A DNA stretch of 45,656 bases, taken from contig FN649741.1 in the NCBI GenBank assembly GCA_000310025.1, positions 8,018,392 to 8,064,047 of the forward strand. Reading direction: 5' to 3'. Shown here in pieces: positions 31,557 through 42,515 of this stretch (positions are counted from its first letter, which is position 1; every line of letters begins with the position of its first letter). The notes under the pieces were generated by a model. That model had not been told where the DNA came from and did not search any database. It was given only the letters and a program-made list of their open reading frames with translations. This DNA is from Ectocarpus siliculosus (lineage: Eukaryota > Sar > Phaeophyceae > Ectocarpales > Ectocarpaceae). The position numbers were made by a program, and so were the translations under genes.

Positions 31557-32702
31557 GGAAGTAGACAAGTATACGTACCTGGGAGTAGAGATTTCGAAGG
31601 AGTGCTCATGGGACGCACACATAGCGAAGTTGATTGGGAAGGGTAAAGCTCAGATAGGCAAGATGGACGAGATCCTTACGGACCCACACCTAGACACTAG
31701 GATTAAGAGGTGTATTCTCTTGAATGTGATTGTACCTAAGCTAGAGTATGCAGGAGAGGTATGGGAAGGTAACGAAAAGGCCGTCAAGCAGATGGAAACG
31801 GTGCAGATGGCAGCGGCCAAGAAAATACTAGGATGTTCAAGTACAACGAGCAACACTGTATTGAGAGCAGAATTGGGAATGTACTCTCTTAAAACAAAGA
31901 GAGACATGCAGAAGTTGAATTGGCAGTACAAGGTAAGTAGAATGTCGGACGATAGACTACCAGCCATGGTTGACAAGGCAGCTTGGGGAAAAGCGACTCC
32001 AGGGAAGAAGGGAATCAGATGGGACAAGGTGGTAGAGAAGGTTTGGAAGGAGATCGGAGACGAGGAGGAGACGTTGGACACGGAGGGGTTCGGGGGGTTC
32101 AAGACGAAGTCAAGGACATGCTAGAGAGTAGGGAGGAGGCAACCCTTCGGAAGAAGGTACTATGCGAAGACCACTTGGAGATATACGGGAAGTTGAAAGA
32201 AGGGATAGGGATGCAGACGTACTTGGACGGCCCCATGGACTATGCGAAAAAGCTGAAATTGCAATTTCGAGTAGGCGATCTGGACTTGCCAGAACGGAGG
32301 AAGAGGCATACCAGCCGTAGGAGAGAGGAAGAGGAGGATGGACACACATGTCCATGTGGCAAATCGGAGGAGAGTAGACCCCACATAGTTAGGGAGTGTG
32401 AGTTGTACAGGAAGGAAAGAGAGGATCTCGAGGAGGAAATGAGACAGAGAGGATGTGACATGGACAAGTTTGGTAAATTAGACAACAGCGAAAAAACGAT
32501 CGCCATAATTGGGGATAGATGGTGGGCACAAGAGGCCCTAGAGGACGGGGATAAGATGTGCAAGAAATTTTTATGGAGTTTGTGGCAGAAACGTAAAGAG
32601 CTCCCAAATGTTGGTGGTGTCTCTAGTAGGTATAGGAACGGTGCTCCGTCTCGAAAGGGACGCGTGGTCAATGGTCAAATGACTACGGCAAGCAACAAAT
32701 GA
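31557..32702 (+). pseudogene. LINE reverse transcriptase C-terminal fragment with CCHC-like zinc finger
   Basis: Two overlapping frames carry the thumb and C-terminal region: the first to about 32105 (ending near FGGFKTK), the second from there to the stop at 32702. The switch indicates another frameshift. The second part contains CPCGKSEESRPHIVREC, a cysteine/histidine cluster common at LINE C-termini, and then a Trp-rich tail. The flanking 3' sequence has AAATAAATACACGCAC but no long poly(A). Confidence 0.75.
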
Positions 32703-33497
32703 GTACGCCCCCCCCCCCCTCCCCCCGCCATAAATCTATATCGATTAAGGAGAAATAAATACACGCACATAAAGACTATCCGTTCGAGATATACCCACAG
32801 TCGAACGGGATGTGGTGGAGTCTTTTCAGTGAGCGGAGGAAAACCGGCTGGGTACTTAAATTATTTCCAGTCTTTTAAAGTCTATACACTGATGATTTAT
32901 GTCAGTGATGCCAGCTGGTGCTAAGTACAAAAACACCTGTACAGGTAAACCTACATTTTACAATACATCCCCTGTAGTTCTCTACTGGGTCAACGACATA
33001 TCGATCAACGTGCGGATGGCGCCCACAGCAAGATATGCTAGACCCCTTACCCATTGTTCGTGTATTGTGACACACACCATGTTCACAACAGGGGCTCTTC
33101 GACCGAAAAGGGGTAGGCTCACCATATATAACACAACTACAGTACCTCACGTTTGGCACACCCACAACAACGCCCACACCCTTTGTAACTCTCGCCCTCT
33201 ACAAAGGATCCGGACAGCCATACCCTCAACGGAGGCCGGCGTGGGCGAACGCCGGGAAGGAAACACTCCGTAGTTGTACATAAATAGTTGTATCCACGTG
33301 CCTCTAGCGTATTGGGAATGCTGCTGTATGGACGATCTATGGGCTCCACCGCATCGATATCAATTTAGCAACGCATGCCCACTACCGTTTGTTGGCTGCC
33401 GTACTCGCCTGTGCGTCAAAAAGCGACGCGCCCGTGTAGGCGGTTATCGAGATGCGTACGGCCATGTTACGGTCATGTTCTCGTACAGACGTAAATC
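32703..33497. other. stretch without a supported gene
   Basis: It begins with a C-rich tract (about 32706-32728) at the LINE edge. Short ORFs on both strands show no domain. Confidence 0.45.
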
Positions 33498-33900
33498 ATG
33501 TCGAATTTACACACGCTTTGTTCGGGAAAGTTTAGATTGGAAGGAAGCACAAAAGAAGGCAAGCAAAGAACCTACATGCTTACCGTGGATGGACACGTCG
33601 TGTGTAGAGCCTTCTTCTTGCGGGTCGCCGACCTGGGCCGCCCCTTTCCCTTCGACTTGGCGGCCGGCGTCTTCTGGGATGGCTTCCTGGACGAAGCAGT
33701 CCTCCCGCGCGTTTGGTGGTGGTTCAGGTTCACCTCTCCGAGTGGAGTTACGGAGGTCGTGCGGTGGACAGAGCGCAGAGGCATCGCAGCAGACGGGGAT
33801 AGGTTGGGTTGCCGTACACAGGAGAGGGGGAGCAGATGAGGGTAGATGGGTAGTGACAGTGTGGGGCGGGCGTGATGGTGGCGGTGATGTGCAGTGAGCG
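33498..33900. other. ambiguous ORF region
   Basis: On the plus strand a 113-codon frame (33498-33839) includes GKQRTYMLTVDGHVVCRAFF, loosely like a conserved pre-transposase segment in some DNA transposons. On the minus strand, 33784-33572 gives a basic AT-hook-like peptide (KSKGKGRPRSATRKKK), and 33507-34010 is open for 167 codons. At most one of these is real, and I cannot choose between them. Confidence 0.2.
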
Positions 33901-35254
33901 TGAAAAAACAAAAAAATAAAGGAGAGGAGAGCGCAGACGCGTGACTTCAACAGGTTAACCGCCCAATCGAAATACTCGGCAATCTGACACCTCACCTCAG
34001 AGCCACCCATTGCGGTTGCCCGTCCAATTCTGGTTGCCGGCTGGCTTCAACCAAGAGGTCACGCAGGCATACGCCGATGGTGTCAAACGGAGATGTGCGC
34101 GCCAAAATGCCACAATGCGTGACACGGGGCACCGCAGCATAAACAGTTCGAATGCTCGAAGCCCCCCCTATCCAGCGCTGAAAATTTTGATTATCCGGGG
34201 GTAGTGGGGGGGCATCCTCGCTTGCGCCTACACAGTAGACGGGGCACACAACGCAGCGCCGCTGTCTAGCATGAGGGCGGGGGGAGGGCCACTAGGGGGG
34301 CTCGTTGCCCCGGGATCAGGGTGCCGCTGCAAATGTAACATCAGATGGAGGAGAAGGGCGGATGCCGACCGTTGTGCTGGTTGCAGGGACCCCATCGGCC
34401 TGTTGGGGGGGCTCGGCTCCAATAGAGCCAGTGTCGCAACTACAATCGACAATGCCAATGCGCCCAGTAATGTAGACCCTGCGTCTTCCCCAGTTGCACC
34501 CGGTGGGGGTGCACCTTCGACCGACGACCAAGGTATGTTGGTGTATTTCATGTACGGTATACCCTCGATGTACTGCTGCTGTAACAATCTGATAACAGTG
34601 CCATGTGTTAGACGTGGAGAAAATAGTGTACATCAGCGTCGCGTAGCAAACCCGCGTTGAAGTATTCGTCCGTGTTGTAGCAGACTACACTCGATGGAGT
34701 CAAGGAGAGACAAAAATCGTAACCCTATTCAGCTGTAGCAACCTGAGAAAGACTCCCCACGCGTTTGGGCAATTTTATTTGTTCATTCGGATAGAGAGAA
34801 CCCCAATGTAGGGTACGGCTGCAAGCGTATAGACTTGTAGGTCAAGCAGGTACTACTTTGTGTGTTACGTCTTCTCGCCTTGTTCTCCGGAAGCAGGACT
34901 CTGTCACCCAACCCCTGTGTCGATGCTTGGTCGACCTTTCTTCGCAGAGTGCTCCGAGGTGGAAGCCTAATTTAGGGATCTCATGATAATCCTTTCGTCC
35001 AAATTTCGTGGCATACGCCTATGCCTTAAGGATTGTAAATGCATACCACGACATCAAACACCGAGGGAAGTGGGTTCGTTTGGAAGCACGAAAACACACC
35101 ATGCACTCACACTGATATTGGGTCTCCGCGCGGAGCTGCTACTCCAGCCGCTCACTGGAGCCCTCAGTTGACCCCCTCACGACTTGTATCGAAGTTTCAA
35201 TCCAGCGTCTCCACAGAGATACGGACACACACCCGCTCTCGGGTTGGCTTTGTT
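33901..35254. other. stretch without a supported gene
   Basis: ORFs of 60-130 codons on both strands (for example 34228-34587 minus, Pro/Ala-rich with one hydrophobic segment) have no recognisable features. Confidence 0.4.
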
Positions 35255-35322
35255 AAGAAGCACCATGAGCACTAGACCACTAGTTGCGGCTGACTAGTGG
35301 TCTAGTGCTCATGGTGCTTCTT
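35255..35322. repeat. perfect 30-bp hairpin with 8-base loop
   Basis: 35255-35284 and 35293-35322 are exact reverse complements separated by TGCGGCTG. The stem is long and perfect enough to be cruciform-forming in DNA or a small-RNA precursor in RNA. No target duplication was identified. Confidence 0.85.
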
Positions 35323-35717
35323 CCCAGGCATCGCCCAAAGTACAATTACCTGTCATCTGTCTCTTTTTCATTTTTATCCTGTCCCCGCCACCCACGTTCG
35401 TGGCGTTATGGCTGACGCCTCCTGTTCGGTCTCCTCCCTGTGCCCATCAGCAGCTAGTCTACAGGAAGCACCCGATCGACACGTGCACTCGCCCGTTTAG
35501 AACCTGATTTGTAGTGTGGCCGTCTCGCCCTAACGTTCGAGCACTCTTTCACCCACCACGTATGTTGTTCTACCACGTACAATCCTTTGTAATTACCGTT
35601 TGGGCAGCATTCCGTGGGTGGCGGGTACTTTGGGTGGCCGTGGAGAACCCAAGCTGTGCAGCGACTGAAGCGACAGACACACGTCGGCACCCTTGCGAGC
35701 ACCGGAGCTTGTTGCCA

Positions 35718-35820
35718 AGGAGAGATCGGATTGCAGTGTGAAATCCTTGGATTGCTACAGCGGGGGTGTTTGGGCGAATGCATTCTCACAGAGGATGATG
35801 GGACAACCTATTTGCAAGAG
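35718..35820 (+). CDS. possible isolated exon
   Basis: Between an acceptor-like TTGCCAAG and a GTATGT donor, the frame reads IGLQCEILGLLQRGCLGECI then LTEDDGTTYLQE. It is protein-like but unrecognised. It might be an upstream exon of the Tnp2-like gene or chance. Confidence 0.2.
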
Positions 35821-35822
35821 GT

Positions 35823-36484
35823 ATGTCTTGCCAAAGTCTTGCCAGTGACAGAAGGGAGTAGCTCAATATATGTAAACGCTCTTGCCCTTCCGACGTTACA
35901 TGTATGCCGCAGGGGTTGCGGAGGGATGACGGTTCTAAGCGCCATACACCCTACATCATGCGGTTTGATTTTTATTGTGGCATCCACCACATTATTCGCC
36001 GAAAGCGACGAAGTCACCTAGACTAATGTTCGTAGTACGTCCTCCACGAGCACCCCCCTCCGTCGTCTCGAAATTTTGATTAGACGACTCGAACATTGAA
36101 TAGCGCGGTAACGTCGTTATCGATCAATTCCCAGTGGAAATATGTAAACGCGGCGAAGCTTTTGGCTGCAGTGGACGTTTTTTAAAAAGAAATACAAGAC
36201 GGCATTGGCACTGAGTCCCCCGGGGGGATTAAATGAGCGGACGTTCCGGAGACTGGCTTCTGCAACAATGTTGTATGCGCCCGAGATGATAGCGTTCAAC
36301 TTAAGTTTCACGGGAGGGTCATGCGACTTAATGGCTGGTAGTTTACAAGGGCTGCCGCGTCAAAGCGAACGTTTAAGCGATTTCCGTGTGACGCACGTGA
36401 AGTGCGGGGTGTATACCCGAGCAGCTTGGCAGCCTCCAACACACGTGTGCATGTATACAGTCAGTTGCTCATGCTTCTCAGGTA
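35823..36484. other. stretch without a supported gene
   Basis: The 252-codon plus-strand ORF at 36205-36963 is largely a shadow of the transposase exon at 36525 and has no domain of its own. I see nothing else. Confidence 0.4.
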
Positions 36485-36524
36485 CTCCAGCATCATGCGT
36501 GCCACAATATCTCGAACCTAGCAG

Positions 36525-36911
36525 GTGTTTGTTCGGGGCGGATTGCTCATGTGGTGTGGGGACGGGCCGGGGCGGGCTAAGAACCTCGGTTCCAAGGCAT
36601 GCAACCACTTCTCGAGGTTCCCGTGTCCCTACTGCATGGTTGAGCAACGCGACGACGCCTTCGGGGGAGATCTGGAGGATGCCCAGTATGATCTCGATGC
36701 CAATCGACGTACCTGGGGGGGGATCACAGAGGGTTTTGCTACGCTGCAGTCCCTCTCGGATGACCCCAGCGAACAGTCTCGGCGCTCGATGGAACTGGGT
36801 CTGGTTGCACCGGATGGTACCGGCCTCCCCCTACCTCTCTACGACGCCATGCTCATCGTACCGACTGAGGCTGCTCCGGTGGAACGACTTCACTTCGATG
36901 CTCTCTGGTGA
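36525..36911 (+). CDS. Tnp2-like transposase exon with zinc-ribbon-like CPYC
   Basis: After GCAG the frame reads VFVRGGLLMWCGDGPGRAKN, then CPYCMVEQRDDAFGGDLED, then a polar helical stretch, then LPLYDAMLIVPTEAAPVERL (partial), before TGG TGA at 36906-36911. A GT within TGGTGATT could instead be the donor (exon end 36907). No other part of the window matches it. Confidence 0.5.
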   Translation: MFVRGGLLMWCGDGPGRAKNLGSKACNHFSRFPCPYCMVEQRDDAFGGDLEDAQYDLDANRRTWGGITEGFATLQSLSDDPSEQSRRSMELGLVAPDGTGLPLPLYDAMLIVPTEAAPVERLHFDALW

Positions 36912-37189
36912 TTTTTCGGAATTCAGCTCCGTCTACGATAACTGTAGTGCGGTCGGTGTATGAAATATGTATGTTACGGACGTAATCCTGCATTTTTTAT
37001 AAAAGCGTTAAGTATTCGACGTCCACATCACCGTCGGCGAGTGGTCTTGAATCTAGCGTTGCTCTTTGAGATGTTTCCCGTGTTCGAGTACCGAATGGTG
37101 GTACAGCAATGGACCCATTCCCTCTTTCGGTGCGTTGCAATTTTGTATCCCAACCCCAACTATGCAACATGTTCGTATGACTGTTGCAG

Positions 37190-37408
37190 GGGTCCTGTCA
37201 GCTCTGCCAGGTGTTCCTACTGGAAACGTTGTCGACACGAGGACGGCGTCTGGTCTCCGCCGTCATGTCCCAGACTCCTTCTCTTCTGTATCCAGCTGGG
37301 ACGGAGCGCCTCAAGGACATTGTGTCCAACTACTCTTCCCTCACCGGGAGCGACAAGTGGACGCTTCAGTCCATCATGCTGCTCGTGTTCCGACCGGTTC
37401 TCGTCATG
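37190..37408 (+). CDS. Tnp2-like transposase exon
   Basis: This phase-0 exon of 73 codons lies between GTTGCAG and ATG|GTGAGG. It reads LSTRGRRLVSAVMSQTPSLL, then WTLQSIMLLVFRPVLVM, similar in pattern to the helical region preceding the insertion domain in Tnp2-type transposases. The splice signals are good. Confidence 0.45.
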
Positions 37409-37839
37409 GTGAGGTTTAATGTACGCAGTGCGGCGCGCGTGGAGGGGGGGGGGGGGCGTATGAGACTCAACGTAGCAGTCCCAACAGTACATTTCATTGG
37501 CCATGTTCGTGATAAGGAATACCCCTACTGAGACACGTGGAACTACAGGTACGCCTGTGTGTAGCACGACACACAGGCTGCGCATTGACCTAAGGCGTGC
37601 CGCTCTTGCCGCCTAGGTGCACGCCTCAGTGTAGGCCAACACACACCGCCCCGCAGCTCCCACACCAAGATCGACGTGACGCCCCCAGCGATTGTTTTCC
37701 TGGATTGTTTCACGGAGCTCACCGCCTGGGTGCCGGACCCATCGTAGTAATCAAACTCGACAAAAACCCTATTCCCCGAAGCTCCACCCACCGATGAATT
37801 TACGCCGTGTTCCTGTTGTCGGTTGTCGCAACATCGCAG

Positions 37840-38019
37840 AAGAAAAACATGAAGAGGCAGGACGTTAACGACTTGCGAGAGATGTGGGGGACTGACGGGA
37901 AGGTTCTGGAGGTGCTACAGCAACTCGTACAAGTGGCGTCCCACCTGTCGTACGCCGTGCGTGCGCCTTCTCACAACGACCGCGAGCTATCCCAGCTCGA
38001 CCTTCTCGCGCGTGACGTG
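37840..38019 (+). CDS. Tnp2-like transposase exon
   Basis: This is a 60-codon phase-0 exon between ATCGCAG and GTG|GTAAGT. It is amphipathic and helical (KVLEVLQQLVQVASHLSYAV), ending ELSQLDLLARDV, like the D-x-L-A-R-x-(L/V) step before the His cluster of the family. Confidence 0.45.
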
Positions 38020-38380
38020 GTAAGTTCATCAGACCTCTTCCTGTCACGCGTTGTGTCACCTTGCTCTCCACACCAGAACAGCACATGTTTCATTGTGAAG
38101 TATTTTGCCGTGGGCAGCGAAAATCGTGCGCCTGTTATTGGGAACCGGGGGTCACCGGAGCAGGTTCGAAACCCTCCGTGTCCGTGCGGGAGGACACGTT
38201 AGCTGTAGCAAGTGCTAACGCGTTTGGGCAGAAACCGCTGAAAACGTTGTCGATTGTGGAAAGGCGTGTGCCGATCGGGGGTTTGGTCGTTGTCGGTAAG
38301 TATGTGTCGGCAGTCGTATCTCCCCGGCTAGTATTCTTTTGGGTATTAGGCAGTTGTATCAGTAACAGCTTATACGCAGT

Positions 38381-38577
38381 GCGTCACGGCCAACGTGACT
38401 GTCGATACGGTTTGGGCGTTCCACGTGTCTCCATCACCCAAATGTGTCACTCCCCTGCTGCAGCGGGTTACATTTATTGGGAGTGTACGCCTTCTAGCGA
38501 GTTTTCGTTTGGGGCGTTTCAACACAATTTGCTACACGCGAGACAAGAAAGCCGCCTCGCCGTTTGCGGCAATTGAG
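38381..38577 (+). CDS. possible exon of unknown function
   Basis: Following TTATACGCAG the frame reads CVTANVTVDTVWAFHVSPSP and stays open to TAG near 38580 (ending AASPFAAIE). A preceding piece ends at GTCG|GTAAGT near 38296. These lie between Tnp2-like blocks but do not match motifs I know. Confidence 0.25.
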
Positions 38578-39209
38578 TAGCAACAGGATATAAACAATAC
38601 TATTTACCCGCTTTGGCCAGGTCGGTTTCTATTCCAAGGTGATGGGAAGGACAGGTTCAAGGCCTACCATCCATTCCATCCTGCATACGACAGAGGCCAT
38701 TCGAGCACACGGTGAGGATGGTGCCAAAGTTGGAGTCCTGTAGCCTACTTTACATGACCTGAGAATGTGGGGCTTCGTCCCGAGTAACGCGTTACAACTT
38801 CGATGCTAACAGCGTTTGGAGCAATCCTTCCTGTGGTGATACATATTATTGCTCGCTGTGTCTTGAAAACCGTGTCGACGCGGGTGGTGATATCCAAGCC
38901 AGTGGGATGCGATCAAATCCAATGTACGACTGTCGGTGCCAAAAAATTGATGGAGTTACAGCAAGAGGACGGTTGGTAGAAGCTAACCCTAACCCATCAT
39001 ATTTGGAAGGGCTACTGCTCGACCTACAGCCACCAACTGCTGTCGCAAGTGCTTTCCTCTCGGTTTAATAACCATTGTTTTACATTTAGACAGTTGGCGA
39101 TTGAAAAATCCTGTCGTGCTGTATGTGCCCTATGTTTCCTCCCAATCCTCTCCGAGACTTCAATTATTTACGTTCGGAATATTTCATATGAAGAGCATAT
39201 TGTTGCGGA

Positions 39210-40075
39210 ATGAAGATCGAGCAACTCCTCCACCCGACTTTAGGTATTGTTCCCGACGCAAGTCCAGGGGAATTCGCCCACCAGCAAAACAAGTCCGGCA
39301 ACAAGTCCGACTGCGGCAGGAACCCACCCAAACACTGCGTTAAGCGCGCCAACGTCAACGCCGCACTGCTTGCGCTCGCCAACGGCCTGGAGTACTCAGT
39401 GACGACGTTCAACCGCAGGACCAAGGAACATGAGGCTATTTCGGTGTCACCGGGAGCCGGATGCATCCGGCTGATGAACTACCTTGCCCCTACGCTCGGT
39501 CACGACCGCGTACCCACAGACGCTCACGCCTCCGCCATCCAAACACCAGCGCCGTTGAAAGGACAATTTCCGGGTTCGGCGGTCTGGTCGGCACACCTGT
39601 TCAAGGAAGACGGCGTGCCGAACGTCGACGGTTCATGGAGTGCTCGCATTTCTTCGGGAAACTTCCGCCCAGACGAGGCAGCGTTGATCCGCGGTTACCA
39701 ACGGTACTTCGGATGCGGGGGGGGTGATGGGGGGTGCGACAATGTTCGGTGCCCCTACTGCTGGGACGAGTCTACTTCCCTAGAAACTACCCTGATGGAG
39801 TGCTCGAGATACATGCGCGTGCCGCAGGTAGCTAGCTGTGGCGTGGGACGTTTGAGGGGCGGCGACGCCAAGGCAGCCGCGCGAGTTGGGCCGCGTGACG
39901 ACTGGGCACTAGGACAGGGGCAGGGAAACGATGTTGAAATATTCAACAAACCACCTCCGACCGGTGACGACGTTGCGCCATCCGTAGATGACTTGACAAT
40001 GAGCAAGATCATCCACTTCTTCGACCATAAAGGAAACAAGAACACCTTCAGCGGCGAACCACGGCCGTCCACGTG
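39210..40075 (+). CDS. Tnp2-like transposase C-terminal exon
   Basis: This is a long plus-strand frame of about 288 codons. The upstream edge may be an ATG at 39210 or a splice site near 39271. It contains NVNAALLALANGLEYSVTTF, a Cys cluster (CGGGGGDGGCDNVRCPYCW) and an Asp-rich tail. It ends at ACGTG|GTGAGT, a consensus donor, with an in-frame stop just after, so splicing to a small further exon (about 40332-40370) is likely. Confidence 0.5.
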
Positions 40076-40110
40076 GTGAGTGCTCGCGTACGACTACGTC
40101 GGGATCGGCA

Positions 40111-40341
40111 ATGGGAACGAGCGGGTGCCCGATTCTGTCACCCGACACCCGACGTTGTCACTGCGAGGGCGGGGCCGTCCTAAGGTTTACCCGGTGCAAG
40201 CCATCAGACGGCAGGTGCACATGTATCATCAATGCCCTCAGCACAGCGATGTTGGATCGAGTACGTCGCAAATTTGCGGAGAATCCCAGGGGCCGTACAG
40301 TGGTGGCAGGGACCGTGTCTGGCACCACAGGTTTCGGCTAG
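40111..40341 (+). CDS. possible small ORF or exon
   Basis: This 76-codon frame ends STAMLDRVRRKFAENPRGRT (partial) and then a Gly/Thr-rich tail. It is unrecognised and may belong to the 3' part of the transposon. Confidence 0.2.
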   Translation: MGTSGCPILSPDTRRCHCEGGAVLRFTRCKPSDGRCTCIINALSTAMLDRVRRKFAENPRGRTVVAGTVSGTTGFG

Positions 40342-41757
40342 CATTGCCGGGATCACGAAACGGCTACGACAGGTACCTCCTGAACGAAGTGCACCACAGC
40401 ACCAACCAAGACACGTTTGTCTGAACGCGCTCGGGCTGGTTTCTCGGAGGAATGTGAGGCTTTCATATATGTAACGCGTCAGCTAACCCTAGAAAAGGAG
40501 TAGTCGCATGTGCATGTTACATAGTGTGGTTAAATAGCGGTGCATGCCAGTAGGAATAGAGGTCGTGGGACCTTCATTGCACGACGACTTCGCCCATGAA
40601 CCAGTGGTGGCAGGCGCGCCCGACTGCAAGTCGTCGGATTCGGTTTATGCTATGGTGTTCACGCACGCCCTTCTTGCATGCTCGTATTTGTTAACGAGAA
40701 TTTAGTCGGCCACCCTGAACGCGTCCCTTCTCGTGCGTCCTTCAATTTTGCGACGCCAGGGATAATCTAAGAGATAGAGAGCGCGCCATGGACAACAGTT
40801 TCGTGGAGATTGGTCTACGCCACTGCGTGTGTGTCTGTACGCCGGTGTTCGTCAGCTACGAGAGAGGGCGGAGATGGGGATGGAAATGGAGAGAGGCTAA
40901 CGACGCAACTTTCAGACCGCACTTGTGTTGAGGGTTAGCGGGGTCAAGAAGAGTGGGGCGGCTACGGGTGGTGGGGCTTGGGTGCCTCGTGGAGTGTCTG
41001 TAGACGCGGGTTCGAGTCCGGGCAGCGCCGTCTTTTTTTTCCACCTGTTCCTTAATTTTTTATTTTGTTTGCTGTTCCCGCCTTCTATCATGTTGTAAAT
41101 CAGTAATTTTCTATTTAACCCCGACAAAAAAAATTTCTCGGCTTGTTCGTGGTTGTAATTTTCGCTGCTTGAGCTACCTGCAGATCGCAATTTCAAGTTG
41201 TTCGTTTTTTTTTCAGGCAAAAAAATGTGTATTGAGCGGGGATCGAACTCGGGACTTCCGCGAAACATTGTCTTCGAGAGAGGTATCGCTCAGTTTACTG
41301 CTGTGGGTATATCACGAATGGGTAGTCTCCCTGTGCGTGTATTTATTTCTCTTTAATTTCGTCATCGCCATCTGAAACAACTTGTACTTCATATATTTCG
41401 GTCCTGCAGAGGGAGAAATATTTTGTACCCAGCGACGCTTGCACTGTTTATTACCGCGTTGTCGATCGCCCGAAAGATATATATGCCATTTAGTTATTTA
41501 TTCATTTATTTGTAGACTTCCCATGCCCTATAGCAGCACGGCCGAACCCTGTTATGCTGTGCAAGTTGTGAACGGGACTGTCACTTTCCCAGCAGCGAGC
41601 ACCATTTATCGCGTGCATCTTCAAAAAAAAAAAAACGGCCGTGTTCGGTATACAGCAACAGTAGATTGCTGGACCATCGGTATAATAATGCTGGGGCTGT
41701 ACCCTAGAGGCTAAACACACCTGACAAGACTAAATGTATCGTAGAAATAACTGGTAC
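40342..41757. other. intergenic stretch with RNA-polymerase-III-like motifs
   Basis: No protein gene is supported. GGTTCGAGTCC at about 41012-41022 is an exact B-box match, followed by an eight-T run (about 41032-41039). On the opposite strand GAGTTCGATCC (about 41237-41247) is a near match, followed on that strand by a T-run. Around the second motif six bases TGAGCG/CGCTCA can pair across about 60 bases. No complete tRNA cloverleaf could be built, so these may be tRNA-derived (SINE-like) relics. Confidence 0.3.
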
Positions 41758-41905
41758 AACCCTGGTTGTGTCGACACCCTGGCAGAGGGTTCCTGCCCGT
41801 GGACCCTGTGGGGACCGATTACCTAGACAGGTGGTCACAGCGTCCGTACAGGGTCTATTTGCCTGCAGGGTTCACACAGGGGTGGCCGAATGGCTACAGG
41901 TGCAC
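41758..41905. repeat. CAGGGT/ACCCTG-rich repeat block, copy 2 (inverted relative to copy 1)
   Basis: ACCCTGGTTG, ACCCTGGCAGAGGGT, ACCCTGTGG, CAGGGTC and CAGGGTTC occur in quick succession. The block ends in a 24-base landmark (41882-41905) that is the reverse complement of 18772-18797 with a two-base gap and one change. Confidence 0.6.
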
Positions 41906-42084
41906 GTCTTGCAGCGAAGCCAATCTCCATGGAGTGCGTCGAGCGAAAGAAAAAGGAAGTCAGCGACGGCGGCCGCGAAACCCGCACATTGTTCCTGCCC
42001 ATAGATAGGGCAAGGGTCAAGCATGCAGCCGGCGACGGATCGTGCGGGTACCACTCCATACGTGGTGGCCTGCTGGGGTGAAAA

Positions 42085-42277
42085 GGGCTTAGGGCCCCCT
42101 TTTTGTCACGTGTCACAGAAAACAGGGTTGGGGTTTCAAAACAGGATCTCAGATTGACACCCGATTTCTGTTGTGTATGTCATGGTTAGGGCCCCCTTTT
42201 TGTCACGTGTCACAGAAATCAGGGTTTGGCGTTTCAAATCTGGATATCAGTTTGAAACCTGTGACACGTGACAAAAA
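42085..42277. repeat. subtelomere-type satellite, two units
   Basis: Units of about 97 bases begin TTAGGGCCCCCTTTTTGTCA and carry the core GTCACGTGTCACAG (starts at 42105 and 42202). An inverted copy of the core (GTGACACGTGAC) lies at 42261-42272, next to the hAT-like element. Same family as 43270-43510 and 45318-45656. Confidence 0.8.
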
Positions 42278-42515
42278 GGGTTGTGTATCGGAGCCGATAT
42301 GTTTGATATAATCGGACGATATATATCGTATCGAATATCTATTGTCAGCCCCGATATGTTGGGCGATATATTTGAGGGGGCTCCGTGAATCAAAAAGGGG
42401 GCATATGTTACAACAGTTACACGTTTGGACCCCCTATGAGGCCTCGCTGTTGCGGCGGCTGTTGCTTTGGACCACAGAAGAGCAGACCGAACACCGAACA
42501 CTAGCCGAACACCCC

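Larger units (their letters stand above)
25600..32702 (+). mobile_element. 5'-truncated LINE (non-LTR) retrotransposon, split by a Copia insertion
   Basis: Two plus-strand parts, about 25600-26137 and 31552-32702, form one reverse-transcriptase reading region when the intervening LTR element and one copy of its 5-bp target duplication are disregarded. The left part starts within the reverse transcriptase palm (VQKAYDTVWR, motif A) and includes QGVAQGCTMSPTL (motif B) and FADDF (motif C, YADD-type). The right part continues with the thumb (YTYLGVEISKE) and a C-terminal zinc-finger-like CPCGxxEExxxHxxxEC. The 5' region with endonuclease is absent, typical of 5' truncation. C-rich tracts lie at both edges (about 25621 and 32707). 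Confidence 0.8.
36525..40075 (+). mobile_element. Tnp2/CACTA-like DNA transposase gene, exon fragments
   Basis: At least four plus-strand exon-like blocks occur in order (36525-36907, 37190-37408, 37840-38019 and about 39210-40075). The first has GDGPGRAKNLGSKACNHFSR then FPCPYCMVEQ, resembling the conserved D-x-P-x-R...C-x-x-C segment of Tnp2-family transposases, and ends near PVERLHFDAL (family D-x-P-V-E-x-L-H). The third ends YAVRAPSHNDRELSQLDLLARD (first residues), like the stretch before the N-M-H-x-H motif. The last includes NVNAALLALANGLEYSV and VSPGAGCIRLMNYL. Phases between blocks 1 and 2 disagree and the His-rich block is missing, so the gene is decayed or incompletely seen. Family assignment is from memory of motifs, not alignment. 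Confidence 0.5.

Noticed and set aside
33507-34010. A 167-codon minus-strand ORF
   Set aside because: Composition is Pro/Ser-rich in the middle, no domain is seen, and overlapping frames on both strands are equally plausible.
36205-36963. A 252-codon plus-strand ORF
   Set aside because: It overlaps the Tnp2-like exon in another frame and shows no conserved motif.
41014-41286. tRNA genes
   Set aside because: The B-box-like motifs are present, but D and anticodon arms and the T-stem pairing do not form. Left as a possible relic only.
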